Source: DATAXS01 sp036266715 (GTDB lineage Bacteria; Patescibacteriota; Minisyncoccia; UBA6257; 2-01-FULL-56-20). From it: a DNA stretch of 27,200 bases. Position 1 is the stretch's first letter. Every line of letters starts with the position of its first letter. The stretch spans positions 1 to 27,200 of the forward strand of contig DATAXS010000014.1 of NCBI GenBank assembly GCA_036266715.1, read 5' to 3'. Below, piece by piece: positions 15,174 to 22,482 of this stretch. The translations under genes were made by a program, and so were the position numbers. Below the pieces are notes generated by a model that was given only the letters and a program-made list of their open reading frames with translations, was not told where the DNA came from and searched no databases.

Positions 15174-16055
15174 CTAGAACCAGCGCTTGCGCTTGAAGTA
15201 CGTGGCGAGCGTGATCATGCCGACGATCATGATGCCGAACACGATCCAAAAAGCGCCCGGAAGGCTCACAATCGGCGTGCCCCGCGTGTTCATGCTGAAG
15301 AGCGCGGCAAGCAGCATAAAGGGGAATGTCAGGAACGAAAGCGACGTGAACGTTTTCATCACGGTGTTTATCTTCATGTTCATGAGCTGGTTGTTAGTGT
15401 CTTCAAAATCGCTGATGGCGTCGCGGTAGTCCTCCAGTTGGTTCGTCACCTTTAGGTGGTCGCCCATAAGGTCGTTCAAATATATTTCCGCTTCTTCACC
15501 CCAGAACTGCTTTCCTTTTATGGCAAACGATTTTAGGATGGGCTCCTGGAGCCGTACGGTGATGCGGTATTCCGAGACGTCGCGCTTGAGGTAGGTGAGG
15601 CGCTCCAGCACTTCTTTTTCTTTATCTTTAAATATTTCGCGCCCGACCTGCTCCACTTTTTCCCGGATGTGCCGCAACTGCCGCTCTTCGAAAGTGATCA
15701 GGTGCTCAATAATGTTGTATACCAATTTATAGGTCGTCGCTTCATCCTGCACGTGGAAGTTTGCAAGTGCCTTGGTTATCGGTTCGTAATGGACGGTCGC
15801 GACCAAGTTCTTTGTCACAAGAAAATCGATCTCGGTCCGTACCGATGATTCGTCATCCGCGTCGTACTTGGGGAAGTAATAGATGAAGTAAAGATAGTCG
15901 TCGTAGCGTTCCACGCGCGCCCGCGCCGAGGGGGTCTTGAGCTCTTCCACGATCACCGGGTGCAGGCCAAACTTTTCCCGGAGGGTCGAAATGTCCCTAT
16001 CGGTCGGTTTCTCAATGTCTATCCACTCCACGTGGTCGTTCTTCTGGGTGGGCAT
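15174..16055 (-). CDS. corA: CorA-like divalent cation channel with SMN in place of GMN
   Basis: A 293-residue CorA-family protein: an alpha/beta cytoplasmic N-domain (about 1-110), a long charged helix (about 115-245) and two C-terminal membrane helices (about 238-253 and 266-286) ending in the basic tail KRKRWF. CorA channels form pentamers and admit Mg2+ (sometimes Co2+/Ni2+). The selectivity signature GMN after the first helix reads SMN here (254-256, FSMNTRG), so the ion preference may differ. I use ATG 16055; an upstream in-frame ATG at 16082 precedes the -10 box and would lie inside the CIRCE edge. It is divergent from hrcA across a 73-nt gap. Confidence 0.9.
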   Translation of the reverse strand: MPTQKNDHVEWIDIEKPTDRDISTLREKFGLHPVIVEELKTPSARARVERYDDYLYFIYYFPKYDADDESSVRTEIDFLVTKNLVATVHYEPITKALANFHVQDEATTYKLVYNIIEHLITFEERQLRHIREKVEQVGREIFKDKEKEVLERLTYLKRDVSEYRITVRLQEPILKSFAIKGKQFWGEEAEIYLNDLMGDHLKVTNQLEDYRDAISDFEDTNNQLMNMKINTVMKTFTSLSFLTFPFMLLAALFSMNTRGTPIVSLPGAFWIVFGIMIVGMITLATYFKRKRWF

Positions 16056-16062
16056 TAAGAAT

Positions 16063-16071
16063 ATTTTAGCA
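16063..16071 (-). promoter_or_regulatory. Extended -10 for corA
   Basis: TG-C-TAAAAT on the minus strand ends 7 nt before the corA ATG, fitting a leaderless mRNA. Its -35 region would fall at about 16086-16091, inside the CIRCE element. Confidence 0.55.
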
Positions 16072-16081
16072 CATCCCGACA

Positions 16082-16108
16082 TTAGCAGTCACTTGACATG
16101 AGTGCTAA
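16082..16108. promoter_or_regulatory. CIRCE operator (HrcA binding site)
   Basis: TTAGCAGTC (16082-16090), a 9-nt spacer and GAGTGCTAA (16100-16108) match the CIRCE consensus TTAGCACTC-N9-GAGTGCTAA with one substitution in the left arm. It overlaps the -35 of hrcA, the classic place for HrcA repression that is relieved by heat or unfolded protein. Confidence 0.93.
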
Positions 16109-16120
16109 CGTTCTTATAAT
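16093..16120 (+). promoter_or_regulatory. Sigma-70-type promoter of hrcA-grpE-dnaK
   Basis: Consensus -35 TTGACA (16093-16098), a 16-nt spacer and consensus -10 TATAAT (16115-16120). The -35 lies inside the CIRCE spacer. The -10 ends 8 nt before the hrcA ATG and there is no SD, so the mRNA is probably leaderless. Confidence 0.85.
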
Positions 16121-16128
16121 TATTTCTG

Positions 16129-16809
16129 ATGGACGAACGTTCTGCACGCATTTTAGAGGCGGCCATACAGGGATATATCACGTCGGGCGAGCCCGTGAGC
16201 TCCGGCTGGCTTTTTGAGCACTACGATTTTGGCATTAAACCGGCCATGATCCGGTTGGAATTGGACTCGCTTGAGGAAGACGGTTATTTGGCGCAGCCGT
16301 ATCACTCGGCAGGACGTGTGCCCACGGACCTCGGCTACGAATTTTTTGCCAAACGCGCGCTCGCGCTCGGTGACACACGACCCGCCATGGCGGGACCCAC
16401 GCTCCGCGAGCTCTTTGAGGAACGTGCATGGCCAGACCTTCTTGCGCGGCTTTCCGCCGAGCTCGGCATGTTGAGCATTGCCGCCGACCGCGCCCGCGAA
16501 ATGGTCTACAAGGCCGGCCTTGAAGCGCTCGTGGCGCAATTGAACCTGGAGGACGTGCGCGACCGCGAAACGCTCCGCGCCGCCATACACGATTTTGAAC
16601 GGGTGGATGAGCGCCTGCCGCGCGCGGCAGAAAAGATGGGCGAGGGACCGCAGGTCTTCATCGGCAAAAAGAGCCCGGTTACGAGGAGCGAAGGCCTCTC
16701 TGTGATCGGCGGCAACTACCACACGGGAAACACGACCATCGCCATCTTTGCAATCGGCCCCAAAAGGATGGATTATAAAAAGGTCATAAGAATATTCAAA
16801 GGACTATAA
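16129..16809 (+). CDS. hrcA: Heat-shock repressor HrcA, short form
   Basis: The 226-residue protein has the HrcA winged-helix N-terminus: RSARILEAAIQGYITSGEPVSS (4-25, in two parts), MIRLELDSLEEDGYL and the hallmark SAGRVPTDLGYEFF. The C-terminus also matches HrcA (YHTGNTTIAIFAIGPKRMDY, then KKVIRIFKGL). Usual HrcA proteins are about 340 residues; here the central GAF-like and dimerisation insert is much reduced. HrcA binds CIRCE and is normally kept active by GroEL; no groEL is in the window, so how this form senses stress is open. It is first in its operon and should repress itself. Spacing to grpE is 6 nt. Confidence 0.93.
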   Translation: MDERSARILEAAIQGYITSGEPVSSGWLFEHYDFGIKPAMIRLELDSLEEDGYLAQPYHSAGRVPTDLGYEFFAKRALALGDTRPAMAGPTLRELFEERAWPDLLARLSAELGMLSIAADRAREMVYKAGLEALVAQLNLEDVRDRETLRAAIHDFERVDERLPRAAEKMGEGPQVFIGKKSPVTRSEGLSVIGGNYHTGNTTIAIFAIGPKRMDYKKVIRIFKGL

Positions 16810-16815
16810 AACATC

Positions 16816-17298
16816 ATGGACGAAGAAAATAAGAACGCCGGCGCGAATGACGAAAAGCTCGCCGCAGTGGAAAAGCAGCGTGATGAATATCTTGCGGGCT
16901 GGCAGAGGGCAAAAGCGGATTTCATCAACTACCGCAAGGAAGAAATGAAACATTTGGAAGAGGTGGCGCGGTACGGCAGTGAAGATTTAATAAAAGACTT
17001 GATATCGGTGCTGGATAATTTTGATCTGGGATTGCGTGCGCTTGAGAAATCCGGACCGGTGGAGAAAGGAGTCTATCTTATCCGTTCGCAGATAGAAGAC
17101 ATATTAAAAAAACGCGGATTGGAAAAGATAAACACGAAACCGGGGGATCCGTTTGATCCAAAAGTGGCAGAAGCGCTGAGTGAGGTGGATTCGGACCGTC
17201 CGCCAGGTTCCATCGTAGAAGAGATAGAGCCCGGCTATCGGCTGCACGACAAGGTTCTCCGGGCGGCACGCGTCATCATTGCGCGAAGCAGGGGATGA
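16816..17298 (+). CDS. grpE: Nucleotide exchange factor GrpE
   Basis: A 160-residue GrpE, somewhat shorter than the E. coli protein. The long N-terminal helix (about 10-60, AGWQRAKADFINYRKEE) is followed by LIKDLISVLDNFDLGLRAL and the beta domain with GDPFDPKVAEALSEVDSD and GYRLHDKVLRAARVIIA, all family hallmarks. It releases ADP from DnaK. It starts 6 nt after the hrcA stop; TATAAA (16805-16810) just upstream could also give it a separate leaderless start. Confidence 0.96.
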   Translation: MDEENKNAGANDEKLAAVEKQRDEYLAGWQRAKADFINYRKEEMKHLEEVARYGSEDLIKDLISVLDNFDLGLRALEKSGPVEKGVYLIRSQIEDILKKRGLEKINTKPGDPFDPKVAEALSEVDSDRPPGSIVEEIEPGYRLHDKVLRAARVIIARSRG

Positions 17299-17338
17299 AA
17301 ATCGCAAAATTAAAAAATGTAAAATTACAAAAAATAAC

Positions 17339-19225
17339 ATGCCAAAAATATTAGGAATCGACCTGGGAACCACAAACTCCGCAGTTGCCATCGCGGAAGG
17401 CGGCGAACCGCGCATCCTTGAGAATGCGGAGGGCAATCGCACGACCCCGTCCATCGTGGCCGTTTCAAAGTCCAACGAGCGGCTCGTGGGTTTGCTCGCC
17501 AAGCGGCAGTCGGTGACGAACCCCAAGAACACTATCTTTTCCGTAAAGCGCCTTATCGGCCGCAAATTTACGGACGAGATCGTCCAGCGGGACAAAGCGT
17601 GGCTTCCGTATGAGATAAAAGCCGGGCCGACCGGAGGCGTGCTCGTAAAGATGGGCGAGCAATGGTATTCGCCGGAAGAGATATCTTCCATGATCCTTGC
17701 CAAGTTGAAGGCCGATGCGGAAGCGCGCCTCGGGGAAAAGGTGACGGAGGCGGTAATAACCGTACCCGCCTATTTTGACGATTCACAGCGGCAGGCCACA
17801 AAGAATGCCGGTGAGATCGCAGGGCTCAAGGTGAGCCGCCTTGTGAACGAACCGACCGCGGCGGCGCTCGCCTACGGCCTCAACAAGCAGAAGAACGAAA
17901 AGATCGTAGTATACGATTTCGGTGGAGGCACGTTTGATGTGTCCGTGCTTGAAGTGGGTGACGATACGGTGGAAGTGAAGGCGACGGGCGGCGACACGCA
18001 CCTTGGCGGCGATGATTTTGACAAAAAGATACAGGAATTTTTGGTGGGCGAATACAAAAAACAGGAAGGAATAGATATTTCCAAAGACCCGCTCGCGCTC
18101 CAGCGCCTCAAGGAAGCAGCGGAGAAGGCAAAGCATGAACTCTCGAGCGCCGTGGAAACAGAAATAAATATTCCCTACATCTCTTCCGGCCCGGATGGTC
18201 CGAAGCATTTCCAGATGAAGATGACGCGCGCAAAGCTTGAGTCGCTCGTGCAGGAATATTTGGACCGCTCCATCCAGCTCACGCGCGAGACCGTTACCGC
18301 GCCCGCGCCGAAGGGAGCGGGGTTCAAGCTGGAGGACATGAACGAGGTTATCCTCGTGGGCGGCCAGACGCGCATGCCCGCCATGCAGGAAGCGGTAAAA
18401 AAACTTTTTGGCAAAGATCCGCACCAGGGCATCAATCCGGACGAAGTGGTGGCCGTGGGTGCCGCCGTGCAGGCAGGCATTCTCCAGGGCGACGTAAAAG
18501 ACATTTTGCTTTTGGACGTGACGCCGCTCTCGCTCTCCATAGAAACGTTCGGCGGCGTGGCGACGCCCATGATCCCCAAGAACACCACGGTGCCGACCGC
18601 AAAGACGCAGGTCTTCTCAACGGCCGCAGACAACCAGACTTCGGTGGACGTGCACGTGCTTCAGGGTGAGCGCCCGATGGCGACGGACAATAAGATGCTC
18701 GCAAATTTCATTTTGGACGGTATCCCGCCGGCGCCGCGCGGCGTGCCACAAGTGGAAGTGACCTTTGATATAGACGCGAACGGCATTTTGAACGTGTCTG
18801 CCAAAGACAAGGCAAGCGGCAAGACGCAGTCGGTGAAGATAGAAGCATCGACCAACCTTTCCAAAGACGAGATCGAGCGGCTCAAAAAAGAAGCAGCCGA
18901 GCACGCATCGGAAGATGCAAAGAAAAAAGATCTCATTGAAGTGCGCAACCAGGCGGAATCGCTTATTTACCTTGCGGAAAAATCCATGCGCGATGCGGGC
19001 GACAAGCTGGCTACGGATATCAAGACGGGAATAACAGAAAAATTGGATGTGCTCAAGAAAGCGAATGCGGCGGAAGACGTGAACGCCATCAAGGCCGCCA
19101 CGGACGCGTTATCCACAGAGATTCAAAAAATTGGGTCAGCGGCGTATAATAAGGACAATGGATCTCAAGGAGGTGATGGTGGGAGCGCCCAAGACCCCGG
19201 ACCAAAACCTGATCAACCCAGCTAA
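17339..19225 (+). CDS. dnaK: Chaperone DnaK (Hsp70)
   Basis: A 628-residue Hsp70. The ATPase domain opens GIDLGTTNS (6-14) and has VYDFGGGTFDVSVLE with D193 and the EVILVGGQTRMPA segment. The interdomain linker ends in DILLLDVTPLSL, and a beta substrate-binding domain, helical lid and Gly/Ser-rich tail follow. It binds exposed hydrophobic stretches with DnaJ and GrpE. I take ATG 17339; a longer frame from 17279 overlaps grpE and adds Lys/Asn residues not found in Hsp70. There is no SD; the 40-nt gap after grpE is an A/T-rich run. The last 68 nt overlap the next gene and contain its promoter. Confidence 0.98.
   Translation: MPKILGIDLGTTNSAVAIAEGGEPRILENAEGNRTTPSIVAVSKSNERLVGLLAKRQSVTNPKNTIFSVKRLIGRKFTDEIVQRDKAWLPYEIKAGPTGGVLVKMGEQWYSPEEISSMILAKLKADAEARLGEKVTEAVITVPAYFDDSQRQATKNAGEIAGLKVSRLVNEPTAAALAYGLNKQKNEKIVVYDFGGGTFDVSVLEVGDDTVEVKATGGDTHLGGDDFDKKIQEFLVGEYKKQEGIDISKDPLALQRLKEAAEKAKHELSSAVETEINIPYISSGPDGPKHFQMKMTRAKLESLVQEYLDRSIQLTRETVTAPAPKGAGFKLEDMNEVILVGGQTRMPAMQEAVKKLFGKDPHQGINPDEVVAVGAAVQAGILQGDVKDILLLDVTPLSLSIETFGGVATPMIPKNTTVPTAKTQVFSTAADNQTSVDVHVLQGERPMATDNKMLANFILDGIPPAPRGVPQVEVTFDIDANGILNVSAKDKASGKTQSVKIEASTNLSKDEIERLKKEAAEHASEDAKKKDLIEVRNQAESLIYLAEKSMRDAGDKLATDIKTGITEKLDVLKKANAAEDVNAIKAATDALSTEIQKIGSAAYNKDNGSQGGDGGSAQDPGPKPDQPS
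19122..19150 (+). promoter_or_regulatory. Promoter inside the dnaK 3' end
   Basis: TTCAAA (19122-19127), a 17-nt spacer and TATAAT (19145-19150). The -10 ends 7 nt before the ATG at 19158, so transcription should begin at the start codon. Confidence 0.6.
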
Positions 19226-20177
19226 GCGGAACTACGGCGCGTCGCAGAGCGTTGCGTGGAAATCGGGAATTCTTGATGCGTGCTCCGTCCTTGCGGCAAT
19301 TACCCTCGGCTACGCGTATTACCGGTATCTCACGGACGGACTTTCTCCGTGGTGCATATTCGCCGCCACACTGCTTTTCTGCGTGGTCTCGGTGCTCCAG
19401 GCGTTTCTTGCAAAAGACGTGCGCCGCCGGGCGCTCGTGATACTCGGGGAATCGATAGGGCTCATTGCGTTCTTTCTGTTAAAAGACGAATGGGAGGTCA
19501 CGCTTTCCGCACTCGTCGTCGTCTTTGTGGTGCTCCTGTGGGGATATTTTTCCGGACGGTCGCGCATCAAGAACAGCATCCAGATCCAGTTCTTCGGTTC
19601 GGCGGGTACCGTGATCGGCAAGGTGACGAGCGCCGCACTGCTCTTCATGATCCTGGTCTATATCCCGCAGGCATCGTCCGGCGCCGTGATCCCGCAAACG
19701 AGCTTTGAAACGTTCTTCAATTGGTCATCCGATTTCATCAATCATTTTTATCCAAATATTTCACTGAATGATTCTTTCGGAGCGTTCTCGGAGAGCGTGG
19801 CGCAAATGGAACTTGCAAACAATCCTACGTTCGCCACGCTCACCCCGGCGGAGCAAAGTTCCACGGTGAGCGAGGCGGCGAGCGAACTTTCCGGCGAGGT
19901 GGCCCAAACGACGGGCAGCCCGCCCGCGCCCACGGAATCAGTAAGCAACGTAGCGTACAGCTATCTCGCGACGAGCTTCGTGAACTGGCAGAACCAGTTC
20001 GGCAGCGCCTCCATCATCATCTGGGTCATCATCTTGTTCCTTATTCTGCGCACGATCGGCATTATCTTCGTCTGGGTCGCGGAGTTTGTTACGCTGATAT
20101 TCTATGAAATATTGCTTGCGTCCGGGTTCATGCACATGAACCAGGTCACGCAGTCCAAGGAGTTCGTGGAGTATTGA
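19158..20177 (+). CDS. Multi-pass membrane protein between dnaK and dnaJ
   Basis: A 339-residue protein of no family I can name. Hydrophobic segments lie near residues 36-56, 64-85, 93-108, 115-132 and 156-172. A long, probably external, Ser/Thr/Asn-rich stretch (about 173-275) follows, then two or three membrane segments before a charged tail (QSKEFVEY). The start at ATG 19158 is favoured by the TATAAT 7 nt ahead. AAGGAGGTG at 19167-19175 might instead serve a GTG at 19179, losing seven residues. The gene overlaps dnaK by 68 nt. Sitting inside a heat-shock cluster suggests a link to envelope stress or membrane quality control, but this is inference from position only. Confidence 0.75.
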   Translation: MDLKEVMVGAPKTPDQNLINPAKRNYGASQSVAWKSGILDACSVLAAITLGYAYYRYLTDGLSPWCIFAATLLFCVVSVLQAFLAKDVRRRALVILGESIGLIAFFLLKDEWEVTLSALVVVFVVLLWGYFSGRSRIKNSIQIQFFGSAGTVIGKVTSAALLFMILVYIPQASSGAVIPQTSFETFFNWSSDFINHFYPNISLNDSFGAFSESVAQMELANNPTFATLTPAEQSSTVSEAASELSGEVAQTTGSPPAPTESVSNVAYSYLATSFVNWQNQFGSASIIIWVIILFLILRTIGIIFVWVAEFVTLIFYEILLASGFMHMNQVTQSKEFVEY

Positions 20178-20210
20178 CAACGGGTTAATGGTTTTTTAAT
20201 GTGAGCGTAC

Positions 20211-20216
20211 TATAAT
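20211..20216 (+). promoter_or_regulatory. -10 box of dnaJ
   Basis: A consensus TATAAT ends 7 nt before the ATG at 20224. It overlaps an upstream in-frame ATG (20215), which therefore cannot lie in an mRNA made from this promoter. No -35 at the proper distance; TTGACA at 20174 is 31 nt away. Confidence 0.6.
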
Positions 20217-20223
20217 GGAGAAA

Positions 20224-21375
20224 ATGGCAAAGGACTATTACCACATTCTTGGAGTACAAAAGAGCGCTTCCGACGAGGACATCAAGAAGGCCTACCGGAA
20301 GCTTGCGCACCAATATCACCCGGACAAGCCGGGCGGCGACGAAAAGAAATTCAAGGAAATAAACGAGGCCTACCAGGTGCTCTCGGACCGCGTGAAGCGG
20401 GCGCAGTATGACCGTTTTGGCACGGCGGATCCCATGGGCGGGTTTGGTCAGGGCGGAGGCGGATTCGGCGGCTTTGGGCAAGGCGGCCAGTGGGGTGGTT
20501 TTGGCGGCACGGGCGCGGGCGGCGGCGTCCCGCCGAACTGGGATTTCGATTTCGGAAACGTGGGCGAGATGGGCGACCTCGGCGATATTTTTGAAACTTT
20601 CTTTGAAGGTCTCGGCGTGCGGCCCCAGCGGAAAACATACCAGCGCGGCGCAGACCTGGAAGTGCAGGAAGAGGTGACACTGGAAGAGGCCTTCCGGGGT
20701 GTTACCAGGAATTTAAAGCTGCGCACGCTCGCGCAGTGCGAGAAATGCGGCGGGAAGGGCGCGGAGGCGGGAAGCGGCTTTGAAAAATGCGCGGTGTGCG
20801 ACGGCCGGGGAGAAGTGCGCGAACAGCGCCGCACGTTCTTTGGCAATTTCGCCCAGGTGAAGACCTGTGTGAAGTGTCACGGTACGGGCGAGATCCCCAA
20901 GAAGCCCTGCGGCGTGTGCAAGGGCGCGGGACGCGTGGAAATGGAACGCACGGTGCGTGTGGACATTTTGCCGGGCGTGGACGACGGCCAGCTTATCAAG
21001 ATAAAGGGCATGGGCGAAGCGGGCGAGCGTGGCATGTCTGCCGGCGACCTCTACGTACGTGTGCGCGTGAAGCCCCACCACTTGTTCGAACGGCACGGCG
21101 CGGACCTCTTTGTCCCGCACGAGCTCAAAGTAGTGGACCTGCTCCTTGGTAAAAAAGTGGAAGTGCCGACCATTTCCGGCGGAAAGATTTCGGTAGAGAT
21201 TCCGGCGCAGTTTAATTTGAAGGACCATTTCCGTATTTCGAACGAAGGTATGCCGCACTTCGGCGCCACGTTCGGCGGCCGCGGCGATCTGCTCATACGG
21301 TTCATTATCAAGGCGCCAAAGAAGCCAAGCGCGAAGGCAAAGAAATTGTTGGAAGAGCTGGAAAAGGAGGAATAA
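20224..21375 (+). CDS. dnaJ: Co-chaperone DnaJ
   Basis: A full-length 383-residue type I DnaJ. The J domain (1-66) has HPD at 32-34; a Gly/Phe-rich linker (about 67-105) follows; then the zinc domain with four CxxCxGxG repeats (CEKCGGKG, CAVCDGRG, CVKCHGTG, CGVCKGAG) and the C-terminal substrate domain with the DGQLIKIKGMGEAG segment. It stimulates DnaK ATPase and delivers substrates. The start MAKDYYHILGV is fixed by homology and by the -10 box covering the upstream ATG. No CIRCE is present here, so heat control would have to come by read-through. Confidence 0.98.
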   Translation: MAKDYYHILGVQKSASDEDIKKAYRKLAHQYHPDKPGGDEKKFKEINEAYQVLSDRVKRAQYDRFGTADPMGGFGQGGGGFGGFGQGGQWGGFGGTGAGGGVPPNWDFDFGNVGEMGDLGDIFETFFEGLGVRPQRKTYQRGADLEVQEEVTLEEAFRGVTRNLKLRTLAQCEKCGGKGAEAGSGFEKCAVCDGRGEVREQRRTFFGNFAQVKTCVKCHGTGEIPKKPCGVCKGAGRVEMERTVRVDILPGVDDGQLIKIKGMGEAGERGMSAGDLYVRVRVKPHHLFERHGADLFVPHELKVVDLLLGKKVEVPTISGGKISVEIPAQFNLKDHFRISNEGMPHFGATFGGRGDLLIRFIIKAPKKPSAKAKKLLEELEKEE

Positions 21376-21376
21376 G

Positions 21377-21781
21377 GTGAGTGTCACGATATCCGACAAG
21401 CGATCGTCCGTAAGCCCGCGCGAAGCGGCGGCGCTTTACGTGGAGCTCGGGTGGGGGACGGCAGCGCACTATTCTCCGGCGCGGATGGGGCGCTCGCTCG
21501 CGCACTGCGACATCGTGGTCTCTGCGCGGAACGAGGCGGGGGAGCTTGTGGGTATTGCCCGCGCGTTGAGTGATTTTGCGCTCGACACAAAAATTTTAGA
21601 CATGATTGTGACACCCGAATACCAGCGTGCGGGCGTTGGGCGGGCCATGATGAAGAAGATCGAAGCGCTCGCACGAGGCACCGGCATCTATTTTGAGACC
21701 GAACCAAAGAACTTCGGCTTCGCCAAAAAGTGCGGCTACAAGCGACGGCCGAGTCTCGCGGTATTTACAAAAAAGAAATAA
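21377..21781 (+). CDS. GNAT family N-acetyltransferase
   Basis: A 134-residue single-domain GNAT. The GELVGIARALSD strand (54-65) leads to motif A, ILDMIVTPEYQRAGVGRAMM, with the acetyl-CoA loop QRAGVG near residues 78-83, and the C-terminal half has NFGFAKKCGYKRR, the usual GNAT beta-bulge end. It should transfer an acetyl group from acetyl-CoA to an amine; the substrate is unknown. The GTG start at 21377 is well supported: AAAGGAGG (21363-21370) lies 6 nt upstream inside dnaJ, and only one base separates it from the dnaJ stop. It is thus co-transcribed with dnaJ and converges on tRNA-Lys. Confidence 0.88.
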   Translation: MSVTISDKRSSVSPREAAALYVELGWGTAAHYSPARMGRSLAHCDIVVSARNEAGELVGIARALSDFALDTKILDMIVTPEYQRAGVGRAMMKKIEALARGTGIYFETEPKNFGFAKKCGYKRRPSLAVFTKKK

Positions 21782-21788
21782 GCTATCG

Positions 21789-21861
21789 TGCCCCCACCAG
21801 GGATCGAACCTGGGACCGTCTCCTTAAAAGGGAGCTGCTCTACCAACTGAGCTATAGGGGC
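21789..21861 (-). tRNA. tRNA-Lys (anticodon TTT)
   Basis: The minus strand folds into a full cloverleaf: acceptor GCCCCTA with TGGGGGC, D arm GCTC-AGTTGGTA-GAGC, anticodon loop CTTTTAA with TTT at 21828-21826, T arm CCAGG-TTCGATC-CCTGG and discriminator A. The anticodon stem has an outer G-A mismatch (27-43). No CCA is encoded, so it must be added by a nucleotidyltransferase. Confidence 0.97.
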
Positions 21862-21873
21862 AGGTCGTTCATT

Positions 21874-21902
21874 ATTTTAACCAAAATGAGCATTATTTTC
21901 AA
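21874..21902 (-). promoter_or_regulatory. Promoter of tRNA-Lys
   Basis: On the minus strand TTGAAA (21902-21897), a 17-nt spacer and TAAAAT (21879-21874). The predicted start is about 6 nt before the mature tRNA. Confidence 0.7.
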
Positions 21903-21906
21903 GACA

Positions 21907-21915
21907 TGATAAAAT
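21907..21915 (+). promoter_or_regulatory. Extended -10 of the zinc-ribbon gene
   Basis: TG-A-TAAAAT ends 6 nt before the ATG at 21922, again fitting a leaderless mRNA. It is back to back with the tRNA-Lys promoter (its -35 is 4 nt away), so the two may compete for polymerase. Confidence 0.55.
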
Positions 21916-21921
21916 AAAACT

Positions 21922-22383
21922 ATGGATGTCCCCACGCCTCCTCCCCAAGAGAATCTTCCTCCACCCGCCAATTCGCCCACGGTCGCATCCGCGCAAAATG
22001 CGCCCGACCAGGCGGCCATGCTCGCCGCGATGGGCATGCCGACGGTTTGCCCGCAGTGCCACTTCCCGGTGGAGCCGCGCTTTTATTATTGCCCGAACTG
22101 CGGAAAATCCCTCCGCGAGGCGCCGCTTTCCACTTCCCTCGGCAGCCAACTTTGGATATACGCGTTCAGCATCATCCTGCCCATCATCTGTTTCCTTGCG
22201 GTGAGCTACTGGCCGGGCATTAAATATTTCAAATCAAAAGACCCGGCGGCACAGCAGGTCGGGCTCATTGCCATCATTCTGATGGCGCTTTCCACTATCA
22301 TTACGTTCTGGCTCGCCATTGTGTGGATCCAGCAGACGGTGCAATCGTCGGTGAACAGCATTGGTAACTTGGGTGGATATTAA
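21922..22383 (+). CDS. Zinc-ribbon membrane protein
   Basis: A 153-residue protein with a Pro-rich N-terminus (1-25), a zinc ribbon with C43-x2-C46 and C57-x2-C60 (CPQC, CPNC), and two membrane helices (about 77-96 and 112-136). Zinc ribbons ahead of membrane helices are common in small bacterial proteins of unknown role; the ribbon would be cytoplasmic. Function cannot be assigned. It is transcribed from its own -10, back to back with tRNA-Lys, and no clear terminator separates it from the next gene. Confidence 0.8.
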   Translation: MDVPTPPPQENLPPPANSPTVASAQNAPDQAAMLAAMGMPTVCPQCHFPVEPRFYYCPNCGKSLREAPLSTSLGSQLWIYAFSIILPIICFLAVSYWPGIKYFKSKDPAAQQVGLIAIILMALSTIITFWLAIVWIQQTVQSSVNSIGNLGGY

Positions 22384-22394
22384 AAAAGGGGACT

Positions 22395-22423
22395 TTGACG
22401 TTTCATGCGGGAAGGAATAGAGT
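22395..22423 (+). promoter_or_regulatory. Promoter of the beta-barrel-like gene
   Basis: TTGACG (22395-22400), a 17-nt spacer and TAGAGT (22418-22423). A start near 22430 gives a leader of about 53 nt carrying an inverted repeat and an SD. Confidence 0.45.
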
Positions 22424-22466
22424 TGAACACGGTTCAATGATCGGAGTATATCGTATTATCCGATCA
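22423..22466 (+). promoter_or_regulatory. Two consecutive inverted repeats before the beta-barrel-like gene
   Basis: TTGAAC-ACG-GTTCAA (22423-22437) is an operator-like palindrome. It abuts TGATCGGA (22438-22445) and TCCGATCA (22459-22466), a perfect 8-bp repeat with a 13-nt loop. The second lies in the predicted leader just before GAGGAGG (22472-22478). One may bind a regulator and the other may control translation. Confidence 0.5.
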
Positions 22467-22482
22467 ATCGTGAGGAGGTTCC

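Noticed and set aside
20174..20216. TTGACA at 20174 as the -35 of dnaJ
   Set aside because: The distance to TATAAT is 31 nt, far beyond the usual 15-19, and the TTGACA contains the stop of the preceding gene.
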